A DNA stretch of 64,000 nt, taken from assembly GCA_040081075.1 (NCBI GenBank), contig JBEBHJ010000003.1:1-64000 (forward strand), in the 5' to 3' direction. Source of the DNA: JANJUB01 sp040081075. GTDB lineage: Bacteria > Armatimonadota > Fimbriimonadia > Fimbriimonadales > Fimbriimonadaceae. Positions 1-7,283 of this stretch are shown here, piece after piece; positions within the stretch are counted from its first letter, which is position 1, and each line of letters begins with the position of its first letter. The notes beneath the pieces were generated by a model. It did no database searches, was not told the origin of the DNA, and was given only the letters and a program-made list of their open reading frames with translations. The translations under genes and the position numbers were made by a program.

Positions 1-36
1 GGGTGTTATCGCTCGGCACTGAAGCTTAGAGCGGGA

Positions 37-543
37 CTACCACTTTTCGGTTCGCCACAAGCCCCAAACCTTTGGCTCTTCCCACTCTTCGGGTGGCTCT
101 TGGCCGTTTAGGCGCAGGGCGAGGAAGATGAGGCCGACATGCCAACCATCGTGCCACACCATATGTTGCAACAGTAATACAGGATTGTTGTAGGTTACGT
201 TCTCGCCAACCATCGGGCCGCATCCGTTGGCCAAGCCTCTTTGAACGGCTTCACGAACGGCTGAGCCACTGGCTACGAGGTTGGCTTTGATGGCTTCTAG
301 GTCATCAATCGGGGTTCCTTGATCGTCGGAGTACGACCTCACTAAGCTGGCGGCCAAATCAGGTGCGACTTGAGAGAGGAAGAACTTACGGACGCTGTGC
401 ATATGGGCCAGTTGAGCATCCAAAGGCATTCCATCATCCGAAGGCGTAACATGGCGGTTTGCCTCATCAATAAGAGTGCATACGTTGCTAACGATCTGGC
501 ACTGCACGTCCCATGATTCAAGAAGGGCTTCGGTGATATCCAT
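37..543 (-). CDS. DinB-superfamily protein
   Basis: A 168-residue four-helix-bundle protein of the DinB/YfiT type. The motif HMVWHDGWHVGLI near the C-terminus and AHMHSVRKF near residue 50 supply the spaced histidines that usually bind a divalent metal in this superfamily. The exact reaction is unknown; relatives include thiol transferases and damage-induced proteins. The open frame extends further upstream, but that extension overlaps the next DinB gene. The ATG of MDITEALLES gives the usual family length and leaves 59 bp to its neighbour. It lies just downstream of a second DinB gene on the same strand, so the two may be co-transcribed. Confidence 0.8.
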   Translation of the reverse strand: MDITEALLESWDVQCQIVSNVCTLIDEANRHVTPSDDGMPLDAQLAHMHSVRKFFLSQVAPDLAASLVRSYSDDQGTPIDDLEAIKANLVASGSAVREAVQRGLANGCGPMVGENVTYNNPVLLLQHMVWHDGWHVGLIFLALRLNGQEPPEEWEEPKVWGLWRTEKW

Positions 544-602
544 TGGATGCAGAATACCTTTGCCTGTGACGGTTTCGAGGGGGTCGTTCGCGAAGTTTAG
601 CT

Positions 603-1097
603 TCAGCGGTGATAAGGGTCTTTTCCAAGGCACCACAAGTACGTCGTGATTTGGCCAGCATGATACCACTCGTGGGCCGCGATGTTGCGGAAAACTTCAT
701 GCATCGGAATGGCCTCGAGACAAAGTCCCTCCCACCAATCATCCTCGGGAAAGGGCAAAAGTTCATTGAGATCCCCTTCAGACATCTGGTCGAGGTACCG
801 AAGCGTCTCGGACCTCGCGCCGTCCAACGCCTGCTTCCAATCCTCCAGAGTTTCGAGGCGAGATCCAGGATCATCCATTTCGACCCACTCAGCTTGACCC
901 TTCCCTTTTGCAAAGTTCAGCAGTTCGACTTCCTTTCCCAGGATCTCAAATAGTTGCCCGCGTACTGTACGCATCCCCTCACCCGGCCGCCAATCCAGCC
1001 GATCATCCGTCATGCCTGCTAGGGTTTGGAAGAGGTCTCGGCGGACATAGTCAAGCCTTGCTTTCAGCAGAGTATGGATAGGCTGCACTTGACTCAT
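603..1097 (-). CDS. DinB-superfamily protein
   Basis: A 164-residue DinB-like protein. The start MSQVQPIHTLLKARLD was chosen over an upstream in-frame Met because it matches the family N-terminal helix. It carries the typical GMTDDRLDWRPGEGMRTV segment, and its C-terminal helix holds AAHEWYHAGQITTYL, where the HxxxHxxQ histidines are the likely metal ligands. The substrate is unknown. It precedes the DinB gene at 37-543 on the same strand, which suggests tandem duplication and divergence, although the two sequences are clearly different. Confidence 0.85.
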   Translation of the reverse strand: MSQVQPIHTLLKARLDYVRRDLFQTLAGMTDDRLDWRPGEGMRTVRGQLFEILGKEVELLNFAKGKGQAEWVEMDDPGSRLETLEDWKQALDGARSETLRYLDQMSEGDLNELLPFPEDDWWEGLCLEAIPMHEVFRNIAAHEWYHAGQITTYLWCLGKDPYHR

Positions 1098-1153
1098 CTC
1101 TAAACCGAGCCTAGTTTGGCACAACCAGTCCGGCACGTTGATATACTCAACTC

Positions 1154-1445
1154 ATGATCCTTGAGTTTCAAGCCGAAGCGATCAGTTGGCGCGGCCCTGC
1201 TCCATTTGTGTTTGTACCGGTACCGTGCGAGCTTTCGGCGGATATCAAGGAGGTCGCCTCGACGCTCACCTACGGCTGGGGGGGTCATTCCGGTCACGGC
1301 TCGGATAGGTGAAACGACTTTTACGACTTCGCTCTTTCCTCGGCAGGGTCTTTACCTGGTGCCGGTGAAGGTAAGAGTTCAGAAGGCAGAAGATGTCAAA
1401 GTTGGAGATGTTGTGCCCGTTCGTCTAGAGTTTGCAATGGGCTGA
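1154..1445 (+). pseudogene. DUF1905 domain protein, frameshifted at a run of seven G
   Basis: The ATG at 1154 opens a frame reading MILEFQAEAISWRGPAPFVF to LTYGWG, the N-terminal half of a DUF1905 small beta-barrel protein. That frame runs into a stop near 1311. The C-terminal half (VIPVTARIGETTFTTSLFP to VRLEFAMG) continues in another frame up to the TGA at 1443. The switch falls exactly in a G run at 1278-1284; removing one G restores a continuous product of about 96 residues. The gene may be truly broken, or the extra G may be an assembly error. The function of DUF1905 is unknown. Confidence 0.7.
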
Positions 1446-1489
1446 ACCTTTCATGTCGAACCTCGGAGAATGTCGCTTATAATAGAAAA

Positions 1490-2536
1490 ATGGTCATCGT
1501 TGCGTTAGCCTATGCCGTCGCCTCGACATCCTTGTATGCTCTGGTCGAAGTCCACGGCAAGTCCTTTGTCATCGCTTACGAGGACGAGCCCAACAGCAGC
1601 ATTCAACTCCCCTTACCTCGAGCGATCCGAGCCCAGATGCCGACCGGATTTCAGTTGAAGGTTCAACCGACGGATGCACTAATGTCCAAATCGGTTCTTG
1701 AAGGCCCAACCGGAGATACCATCCTTGAGCTGAAATTCAAGGCATTGAAAAAGGACAAGAAGATCAACATTGAGTGGCGTTGCCAAGTCGTTGTGGACAT
1801 GATGGAGTCGTTTTACGCCGTCCCGCCGAGCGTGCCGTTCCCACAAGAATTCCCCGAAGAGGCACGACCGTGGCTCCGGGCTTCCCTATTTGTGCAATCA
1901 GACGATAAACGAATCAGGGACAAGGCTCTAACCTTTCGTGGTAACGATGTCATCGACACAATCAACAAGACCATGAGCGGAATGTCGACAATCTTGGGGC
2001 AACAGAAAAGTCAAATGGCCGCAGATTGCTCGGCCGTAGCCACTCTGACGAATACAGGGTCGTGCACGAACAACGCAAACCTTCTTGCTGCCCTTTTGCG
2101 CGCAAACGGCATTCCCACACGAATCCTTTCCGGCTTTCCTACTTGGGCTGGGAGCCCCTATCAAACCCACTACATCGTGGAAGCCTATGTCCCAACCGTT
2201 GGTTGGTATCCGCTCGAACCAACTCTCTTGGCAAAAGGCTGGACTTGCCTTGGAATGCCGATCGCCTCGGTTGTCTCTGTAGAGAATGAAGGGTTGGGGG
2301 TTCGAAGATTGCAGGGAGCCGCCGGCGTACCTTTTCTATCGCTAACCGAGGCGTTTGGCAAGATTATCGATCGGGGTTCCCTTACCAAGACATTTTGTGA
2401 TCATGAAGCCAAGACACTGGGGGCGGTCACTGAAAAGGATTGGATTGAGGCAAAGACCAAGTGGAGCAATTGGCGAGAAGCGGCGAAAGTTGATGCCGCA
2501 GATCTCGCTCCGCCGAAGTTTGTTCGTGGAATCTAA
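1490..2536 (+). CDS. secreted transglutaminase-like protein
   Basis: A 348-residue protein with a hydrophobic N-terminus (VIVALAYAVASTSLYAL), so it is probably exported. The transglutaminase-like core is recognised by TNTGSCTNNANLLAALLRA (nucleophile Cys192), QTHYIVEAYVPTVGWYPLEP (His227) and an acidic residue at 243. That third position is Glu where Asp is usual in the WxPxDPT motif, a small oddity. The N-terminal 120 residues look like an all-beta domain. Members of this superfamily act as proteases or amidases, or are inactive. The gene stands alone, with no operon partner closer than the DinB gene 32 bp downstream. Confidence 0.75.
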   Translation: MVIVALAYAVASTSLYALVEVHGKSFVIAYEDEPNSSIQLPLPRAIRAQMPTGFQLKVQPTDALMSKSVLEGPTGDTILELKFKALKKDKKINIEWRCQVVVDMMESFYAVPPSVPFPQEFPEEARPWLRASLFVQSDDKRIRDKALTFRGNDVIDTINKTMSGMSTILGQQKSQMAADCSAVATLTNTGSCTNNANLLAALLRANGIPTRILSGFPTWAGSPYQTHYIVEAYVPTVGWYPLEPTLLAKGWTCLGMPIASVVSVENEGLGVRRLQGAAGVPFLSLTEAFGKIIDRGSLTKTFCDHEAKTLGAVTEKDWIEAKTKWSNWREAAKVDAADLAPPKFVRGI

Positions 2537-2568
2537 GGCGACGGCGCGGTGGGTACAATTCGCCCCTA

Positions 2569-3078
2569 ATGCTCGAAACCTACTTGGATTTGTTGGACCT
2601 CTGCTATTTTGAGGTGACCGAGGCATTCAAAGGTCTCGCCGACGAGAATGTGTGGAAGCGGCCAGCTCCGGGTCTCCTTTCTGTAGGCGAATTGGCGGGG
2701 CACATTGCATACGGTGAGGTCGTTCGGTTTGCTGGGGAAAACCCCGATGGAAGCTGTTCAAAAGACCTTACAAACTGCAAGATCAGCAGCCCCCTGCTCG
2801 ACCCGCGATTCAGCTATTACCCGACAACTCTCGAATCAAACACCTCCGAGGCGCAAATGGCAATGTCGGCATCCCAGGTTCAGGCCGAGCTAGAGCGGGC
2901 GCACGCTGAGTCGATGGTTTGCTTGCGAGCCCTCAATCCCGACCTCGCCTCAAGTGCCCCACATTGGGGCGGGAGTTTTAAGGAGTTATTAAAATATCTG
3001 ATCTTCCATATCTCCTATCACACCGGCCAGATGTATTCAGCTCGCCATCTTCTAGGTGAAGAGACTCCGGATAATTAA
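2569..3078 (+). CDS. DinB-superfamily protein
   Basis: A 169-residue DinB-like protein. The first helix contains LAGHIAYGEVVRFAGE and the last helix FHISYHTGQMYSARHLLGE, giving the three histidines expected for the metal site. It starts 32 bp after the transglutaminase-like gene and may be transcribed with it. Its 3' end overlaps the end of the convergent GNAT gene by 4 bp. The substrate is unknown. Confidence 0.85.
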   Translation: MLETYLDLLDLCYFEVTEAFKGLADENVWKRPAPGLLSVGELAGHIAYGEVVRFAGENPDGSCSKDLTNCKISSPLLDPRFSYYPTTLESNTSEAQMAMSASQVQAELERAHAESMVCLRALNPDLASSAPHWGGSFKELLKYLIFHISYHTGQMYSARHLLGEETPDN

Positions 3079-3650
3079 GGGCCGACCCGACGAACCATAA
3101 CCCAGTGATGCATCGCGACTGGACGCAACTTGGTAAACCCACGTCGCTCGAACATCGGAATCGTTCCGAGATAGATGAACGATCCCGCTACTTTGCGGCC
3201 ATCCACGTTTTCTGGATACGCCTCAACCAGCCCGCCACCCTCTTTGGCAATCGCCTCAAGTGCCCCATCCAAAGCCAGTGACGACACCCCTCGTCCCCGA
3301 TACTTCTTATCTACGAAGAAGCAGGAAATCCGCCAATCGGGTTCACGTTCAAGTCCCGGCAGATATTGGCGCTTGAACTTATTTTGCGGCCGAATCTCGG
3401 GAGCTCGCCCGTATTGACACCAACCCACCGCAATCTCTCCATCGAATACGACCGCCGCATGAGCCGTCCCTTGACTGACCCTGCGAAACTTGCGGTCTCG
3501 TTTGCAAATGGTGGTATCAGCCTCATCCGGAGTCCCTTCATGAAACCCCATGCACCAACATCCGCCCCAGACGCCATTGTGACGCTCGATAAGCGCGGCA
3601 TAAGCGGGCCAGGTCTCTTCATTTAAAGGTCGAACCGAGAGGTCGCCCAT
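3075..3650 (-). CDS. GNAT-family N-acetyltransferase
   Basis: A 191-residue acetyltransferase. The acetyl-CoA binding motif A appears as FFVDKKYRGRGVSSLALDGA, with the R/QxxGxG/A-type loop, and the C-terminal strand GFTKLRPVAMHHWVMVR closes the fold. The N-terminal segment GVWGGCWCMGFHEG is typical of a subfamily of uncharacterised bacterial GNATs. The acceptor substrate is unknown. The gene is divergent from the DUF1801 gene and the starts overlap or nearly so, so both probably share a short promoter region around 3650. Confidence 0.85.
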   Translation of the reverse strand: MGDLSVRPLNEETWPAYAALIERHNGVWGGCWCMGFHEGTPDEADTTICKRDRKFRRVSQGTAHAAVVFDGEIAVGWCQYGRAPEIRPQNKFKRQYLPGLEREPDWRISCFFVDKKYRGRGVSSLALDGALEAIAKEGGGLVEAYPENVDGRKVAGSFIYLGTIPMFERRGFTKLRPVAMHHWVMVRRVGP

Positions 3651-4047
3651 GGGCCGGAGTATACACTTGCGGTTTGGGTATCTTTCGAGAGTGAAGGCTA
3701 ACCTGGTTGGAACGACCGATGCCTATCTGGCAGAACTCGATTGGAGGGAGGCGCGCGAATCACTTGCACGATTGCGGGCGATCATTCTTGAAGAAGCCCC
3801 GGACGCCACCGAATGCATAAGCTATGGTATGCCGGGTTTCAAGCTGAATGGATACCTGTGCGGCTTTGCCGCATTCAAAAACCATTGCTCGTTCTTCCCA
3901 GGTGCCATCGCCCTCGATTTTGAGAACGAGTTGAAGGGCTTCAAGCTTTCAAAGGGCACCATCCAGTTCCATCCAGATAAACCGATTCCCGAAGAAATCT
4001 TGAGAGCCATCGTTCGTAAGTGCGTGGCCCGAAGAATGACAAAATGA
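3649..4047 (+). CDS. DUF1801 (YdhG-like) domain protein
   Basis: A protein of up to 132 residues. The segment LRAIILEEAPDATECISYGM followed by PGFKLNGYLCGFAAFKNHCS is characteristic of the DUF1801/YdhG fold, related to frataxin-like proteins. The C-terminus FHPDKPIPEEILRAIVRKCV also fits. The first ATG overlaps the divergent GNAT start; a GTG at 3691 would give a more typical N-terminus, so the start is uncertain. Its stop overlaps the start of the next gene in an ATGA, which implies translational coupling with the YdeI-like gene. Confidence 0.8.
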   Translation: MGRSIHLRFGYLSRVKANLVGTTDAYLAELDWREARESLARLRAIILEEAPDATECISYGMPGFKLNGYLCGFAAFKNHCSFFPGAIALDFENELKGFKLSKGTIQFHPDKPIPEEILRAIVRKCVARRMTK

Positions 4048-4448
4048 CAGATATGAGCGAACACATTCCCGATGATCTTAGCCAAGCTCTTTCCGCGGAT
4101 TCCGGTGCGCAGACGGCTTGGGATAATCTGACTCAGATCGGACAACGCGATTTCATTGCTTGGATAAACGAAGCCAAACAGGCCGAGACCCGCTCCCGCC
4201 GAATTGGCAGGTGCGTCGAAAATCTCGCCAAGGGAAAACGTCGTCCATGCTGCTATGCAGTGGTACCGATGGATCTCTACAAAGCCCTCGGCAACAACCC
4301 CACCGCCAAAGCCCACTGGAGCACTCTGACTGCCAACGAAAAGCGAGACTTTTCGGATTGGGTCGAAGATTCCGAAAACAAGGTCACAAGAAAGGCGAGG
4401 GTTGAGGAAGCCTGCGCAATGCTAGTTGCCGGCAAGCGATCGAAGTAA
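4044..4448 (+). CDS. YdeI/OmpD-associated-like protein with two tandem domains
   Basis: A 134-residue protein made of two similar halves. Residues about 8-60 read ALSADSGAQTAWDNLTQIGQ to VENLAKGKR. Residues about 75-132 read ALGNNPTAKAHWSTLTANEK to AMLVAGKR. Both match the short helical YdeI/OmdA C-terminal repeat (A-W-L-T...R-F-W....TR..R......L..GKR). The start ATG at 4044 overlaps the upstream DUF1801 stop; longer in-frame starts would lie inside that gene. DUF1801 and YdeI domains often occur fused, so the pair probably works together. The biochemical role is unknown. Confidence 0.8.
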   Translation: MTDMSEHIPDDLSQALSADSGAQTAWDNLTQIGQRDFIAWINEAKQAETRSRRIGRCVENLAKGKRRPCCYAVVPMDLYKALGNNPTAKAHWSTLTANEKRDFSDWVEDSENKVTRKARVEEACAMLVAGKRSK

Positions 4449-4608
4449 GGGCAAAACAGCACCTCAAGTCGGTTCTGACATCATCCGGTACCCGTTACGA
4501 CCATCGTGATTGTCCCGGACAATAGCATCAAGATTGCATGCCGATCTCTGCGGCGCCTTCCGAGCCATCGTCGTCGTAAAACCACAATCGTTAAGTAAAC
4601 TTGGATGC

Positions 4609-5064
4609 ATGCAACGAATCACTCCCGCTCTCATGTTCAACGGCGGGGCGAAGGCCGCAGTGGACTTCTACCTTTCGGTGTTCCCTAACTCCAAATTGAA
4701 AAGCGAAGAACTTTGGCCTGATGGTAGCCATCTGGCGAGCACATTCGAGCTAAACGGGGTCGAGTTCTTGGCCATCAGTGGTGGCCCCGAGTGCGTTCAC
4801 ACTATGGCCAGTAGCTATATGGTCAACTGCGATACCCAAGAAGAAATAGACCACCTCTGGGACACGCTATCGGATGGAGGAGTCACGCATGCGTGCGGTT
4901 GGCTGACGGACAAGTTTGGCGTTGTTTGGCAAATCCAACCCTCGTGGTTTGGCGAAAAGATGAAATCTGGCACTCCTGCCCAGACGAAAGCGATGTTCGA
5001 CGCGCTTATGCAGATGGTAAAGGTAGACATGGCCGAGCTGCAACGTGCGTTTGAATCAGCGTAA
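4609..5064 (+). CDS. VOC-family (PhnB-like) protein
   Basis: A 151-residue vicinal-oxygen-chelate protein starting MQRITPALMFNGGAKAAVDF. The pattern of a YLSVFPNSKL helix, then LASTFELNGVEFLAISGGP, then GWLTDKFGVVWQIQPSW is the PhnB / '3-demethylubiquinone-9 methyltransferase-like' signature. Despite that family name these proteins are not proven methyltransferases. An in-frame extension to 4510 is rejected because it has no family similarity. It stands alone between the YdeI-like and thioredoxin-like genes. Confidence 0.85.
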   Translation: MQRITPALMFNGGAKAAVDFYLSVFPNSKLKSEELWPDGSHLASTFELNGVEFLAISGGPECVHTMASSYMVNCDTQEEIDHLWDTLSDGGVTHACGWLTDKFGVVWQIQPSWFGEKMKSGTPAQTKAMFDALMQMVKVDMAELQRAFESA

Positions 5065-5139
5065 CAACTTATTGGCCCCTTTCGACGCGGTAACTGCTTG
5101 CGGGAAACTTCGACGGCTCGATTACTCGTATCCATTGAG

Positions 5140-6210
5140 ATGCCCGTCTTCGCTTGTTTGCTCACCCTCACCCTTGTTCGCAATGATGTCACAGATCGGC
5201 TAAAAGCAATCGACGCTCTGCAGGAGAAGCCATTTGATGGCCAAGGTGACATCAACAAATGGGTCGATGATTGCTATGAGGTGGCAGACAAACGCGGCAA
5301 ACTCATCCTTTCCTTTTATAAGGCGTATCCCAAGCACGACCGAACAACTGCGCTAATTCGCACGAGGTGGGAAGACTTCGTTGGGCATGTGCGGGTACCC
5401 AAACTGCCCAGGCTGGACATGATCAAAGCCGACATTCACCAGTTTCTGAAGGCAAAGCCCCTGCCCGAGCACCGTGCCGTGGCACGAGAGTTCGAGTGCA
5501 AAGAAGCGATGCTCCGCCAATGGCGACTCATGCTTGCAAAGGAGTTCAAAGCCTCCGATCCCCAAGCCGCGCCCTTTATTGCAAAAGCTAAAGCGGCTTG
5601 CATGGGCTTTCGAAGCGAGTACCCAAATGTCGAAACCGGCGTTTACCTTTTCTACCAATATTCGCAACTGGTCGCCGACTCTGCATTTGAGCGCGAAGCC
5701 ATCAAGTTAATCGCCGAGTATTATCCGGCGCATTCGCTTGGCCAGGGTGCGGCGGGCCGGTTACGACAACTCGACGCCCTCGGTAAGCCATTCGAGTTCG
5801 CTTTTAACGACTTCACGACCGGCCAAAAAGTTGACATGAAAGACTTGCGCGGAAAAGTCGTCTTGATCGATTTTTGGGCCACTTGGTGCGGACCGTGCCG
5901 CTTTGACATCGAGACGGTAATGCTGAAAATGTATGATGAGCTCAAGCCGCGTGGCTTCGAGATCGTGGGGATCAGTGGGGATGCTCCGGGAGACGACGGA
6001 AAGAAGATGCTTGCGGATTATATTGCCCAAAAGAAAATCGCGTGGCCAACCTTCTATGACGGAAAGGGTCCAAAGGCGGGCATCGCTCAAGATTGGGGTA
6101 TTTCAAGTTGGCCAACCCAGTTCTTGGTCGACAAAAAAGGAATCTTAAGGTCGATCAAAGCCGACGAAGGCGACCGCAGAAAGGCCATAGAAAACCTACT
6201 TGCGGAATGA
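5140..6210 (+). CDS. secreted TlpA/ResA-like thioredoxin protein with long N-terminal domain
   Basis: A 356-residue protein. The ATG at 5140 (MPVFACLLTLTLVRND) gives a short export signal; a TTG at 5098 is possible but less likely. Residues about 20-215 form a helical domain that I do not recognise. The C-terminal part is a TlpA-type thioredoxin domain, with GKPFEFAFNDFTTGQKVDM, then VLIDFWATWCGPCR (redox Cys250 and Cys253), and the cis-Pro region SSWPTQFLVDKKG. It probably acts outside the cytoplasmic membrane as a thiol oxidoreductase. The next gene begins about 110 bp downstream on the same strand. Confidence 0.85.
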   Translation: MPVFACLLTLTLVRNDVTDRLKAIDALQEKPFDGQGDINKWVDDCYEVADKRGKLILSFYKAYPKHDRTTALIRTRWEDFVGHVRVPKLPRLDMIKADIHQFLKAKPLPEHRAVAREFECKEAMLRQWRLMLAKEFKASDPQAAPFIAKAKAACMGFRSEYPNVETGVYLFYQYSQLVADSAFEREAIKLIAEYYPAHSLGQGAAGRLRQLDALGKPFEFAFNDFTTGQKVDMKDLRGKVVLIDFWATWCGPCRFDIETVMLKMYDELKPRGFEIVGISGDAPGDDGKKMLADYIAQKKIAWPTFYDGKGPKAGIAQDWGISSWPTQFLVDKKGILRSIKADEGDRRKAIENLLAE

Positions 6211-6319
6211 CGAGGAGCTCGGAGTTCACAGGTCGCGGATTCTCTGGCACCTCGACGAGCCTTTGGATTTCACCCGTGGTAGCCTGCAACCTTCGTCTTA
6301 TCGGGCTCGTTCTAATCTT

Positions 6320-7105
6320 GTGAGCACTAAGATTGCGCCTTCCAAATCGACACTAGCGCGGCGCAAGTGGGTTCCCCGGTTCTTTTTGGCCTGGGCGATA
6401 TTTTCGACCCTTTGGCTATCCAACTCCTTTAGAACACAGGGGCTACCCAACGGAGTGCTTGAGCCTGGACCAACCGTTGCGGTCTCGGACCAGAACGACT
6501 ATCTATCGTTCACCCCACTCAAATCTCTTGGCAACACCGCGCTTGTTTTCTTCTGTGGGTCGGGTGTAGGAGCCCACGCCTACGCGCCAATGCTTCGGCC
6601 CATCGCAGAGGTTGGTGTTCCCGTCTTTATCATTAAGTTGCCGCTTAGGTTCGCGCCATTCGATTCCCACAAGCTGGGGGCAATCGAACGTGCCCTCAAG
6701 ATTCAGAGAGATCATCCTACCCTCACGAAGTGGGTTGTCTCTGGCCATTCTCTTGGTGCGGCTCTCGCGTGTCGAGTGGTGCAATCTAACCCAAATTCGT
6801 TTCGTTCCATGGTCCTCCTTGGCACCACTCATCCGAAGGAAGACGATCTTTCGAAGGTGACGATCACCATCACTAAGGTCTTCGGAACCGCTGATGGCGT
6901 CGCCCCAATGAAGAAGGTTTTGGCGAACAAATTGCTCCTACCGCCCACGACAACGTGGGTGCGAATCGAGGGCGGGAATCATTCCCAATTCGGCTACTAC
7001 GGACATCAATTGATGGACGGTACGGCAACCGTAACAAGAGAAGAGCAACAAAGGCTCTCGCGAGCAGCGTTGCTTGCGGCCCTTAGCGAACTCAACAAAC
7101 CCTGA
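6320..7105 (+). CDS. membrane-anchored alpha/beta hydrolase
   Basis: A 261-residue protein starting at GTG 6320. It has one N-terminal hydrophobic anchor (FFLAWAIFSTLWLSNSF). The hydrolase core has the nucleophile elbow VVSGHSLGAALA, an acid region VFGTADGVAP and the catalytic histidine in IEGGNHSQFGYYG, a pattern typical of the alpha/beta hydrolase-5 group. The substrate is unknown. An upstream in-frame start at 6200 would overlap the thioredoxin-like gene and adds a charged, non-conserved leader, so I prefer the GTG. Confidence 0.75.
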   Translation: MSTKIAPSKSTLARRKWVPRFFLAWAIFSTLWLSNSFRTQGLPNGVLEPGPTVAVSDQNDYLSFTPLKSLGNTALVFFCGSGVGAHAYAPMLRPIAEVGVPVFIIKLPLRFAPFDSHKLGAIERALKIQRDHPTLTKWVVSGHSLGAALACRVVQSNPNSFRSMVLLGTTHPKEDDLSKVTITITKVFGTADGVAPMKKVLANKLLLPPTTTWVRIEGGNHSQFGYYGHQLMDGTATVTREEQQRLSRAALLAALSELNKP

Positions 7106-7283
7106 ATATTCATGCACGTTTCCGATGGTTCGAAGCTGCGCGACAAGAGAGCTGCCGGCAGAAAACGGTTGCGTGCCCTACGTATGGTGCCCGGTGCGTG
7201 GTTCTACCTCGTGCGAAAAGCGCCTTCGCCGCAGATACCGTGCTAACATAGAGCAAGCCCGCAGGTTCGGGCCGAGGTAACAC

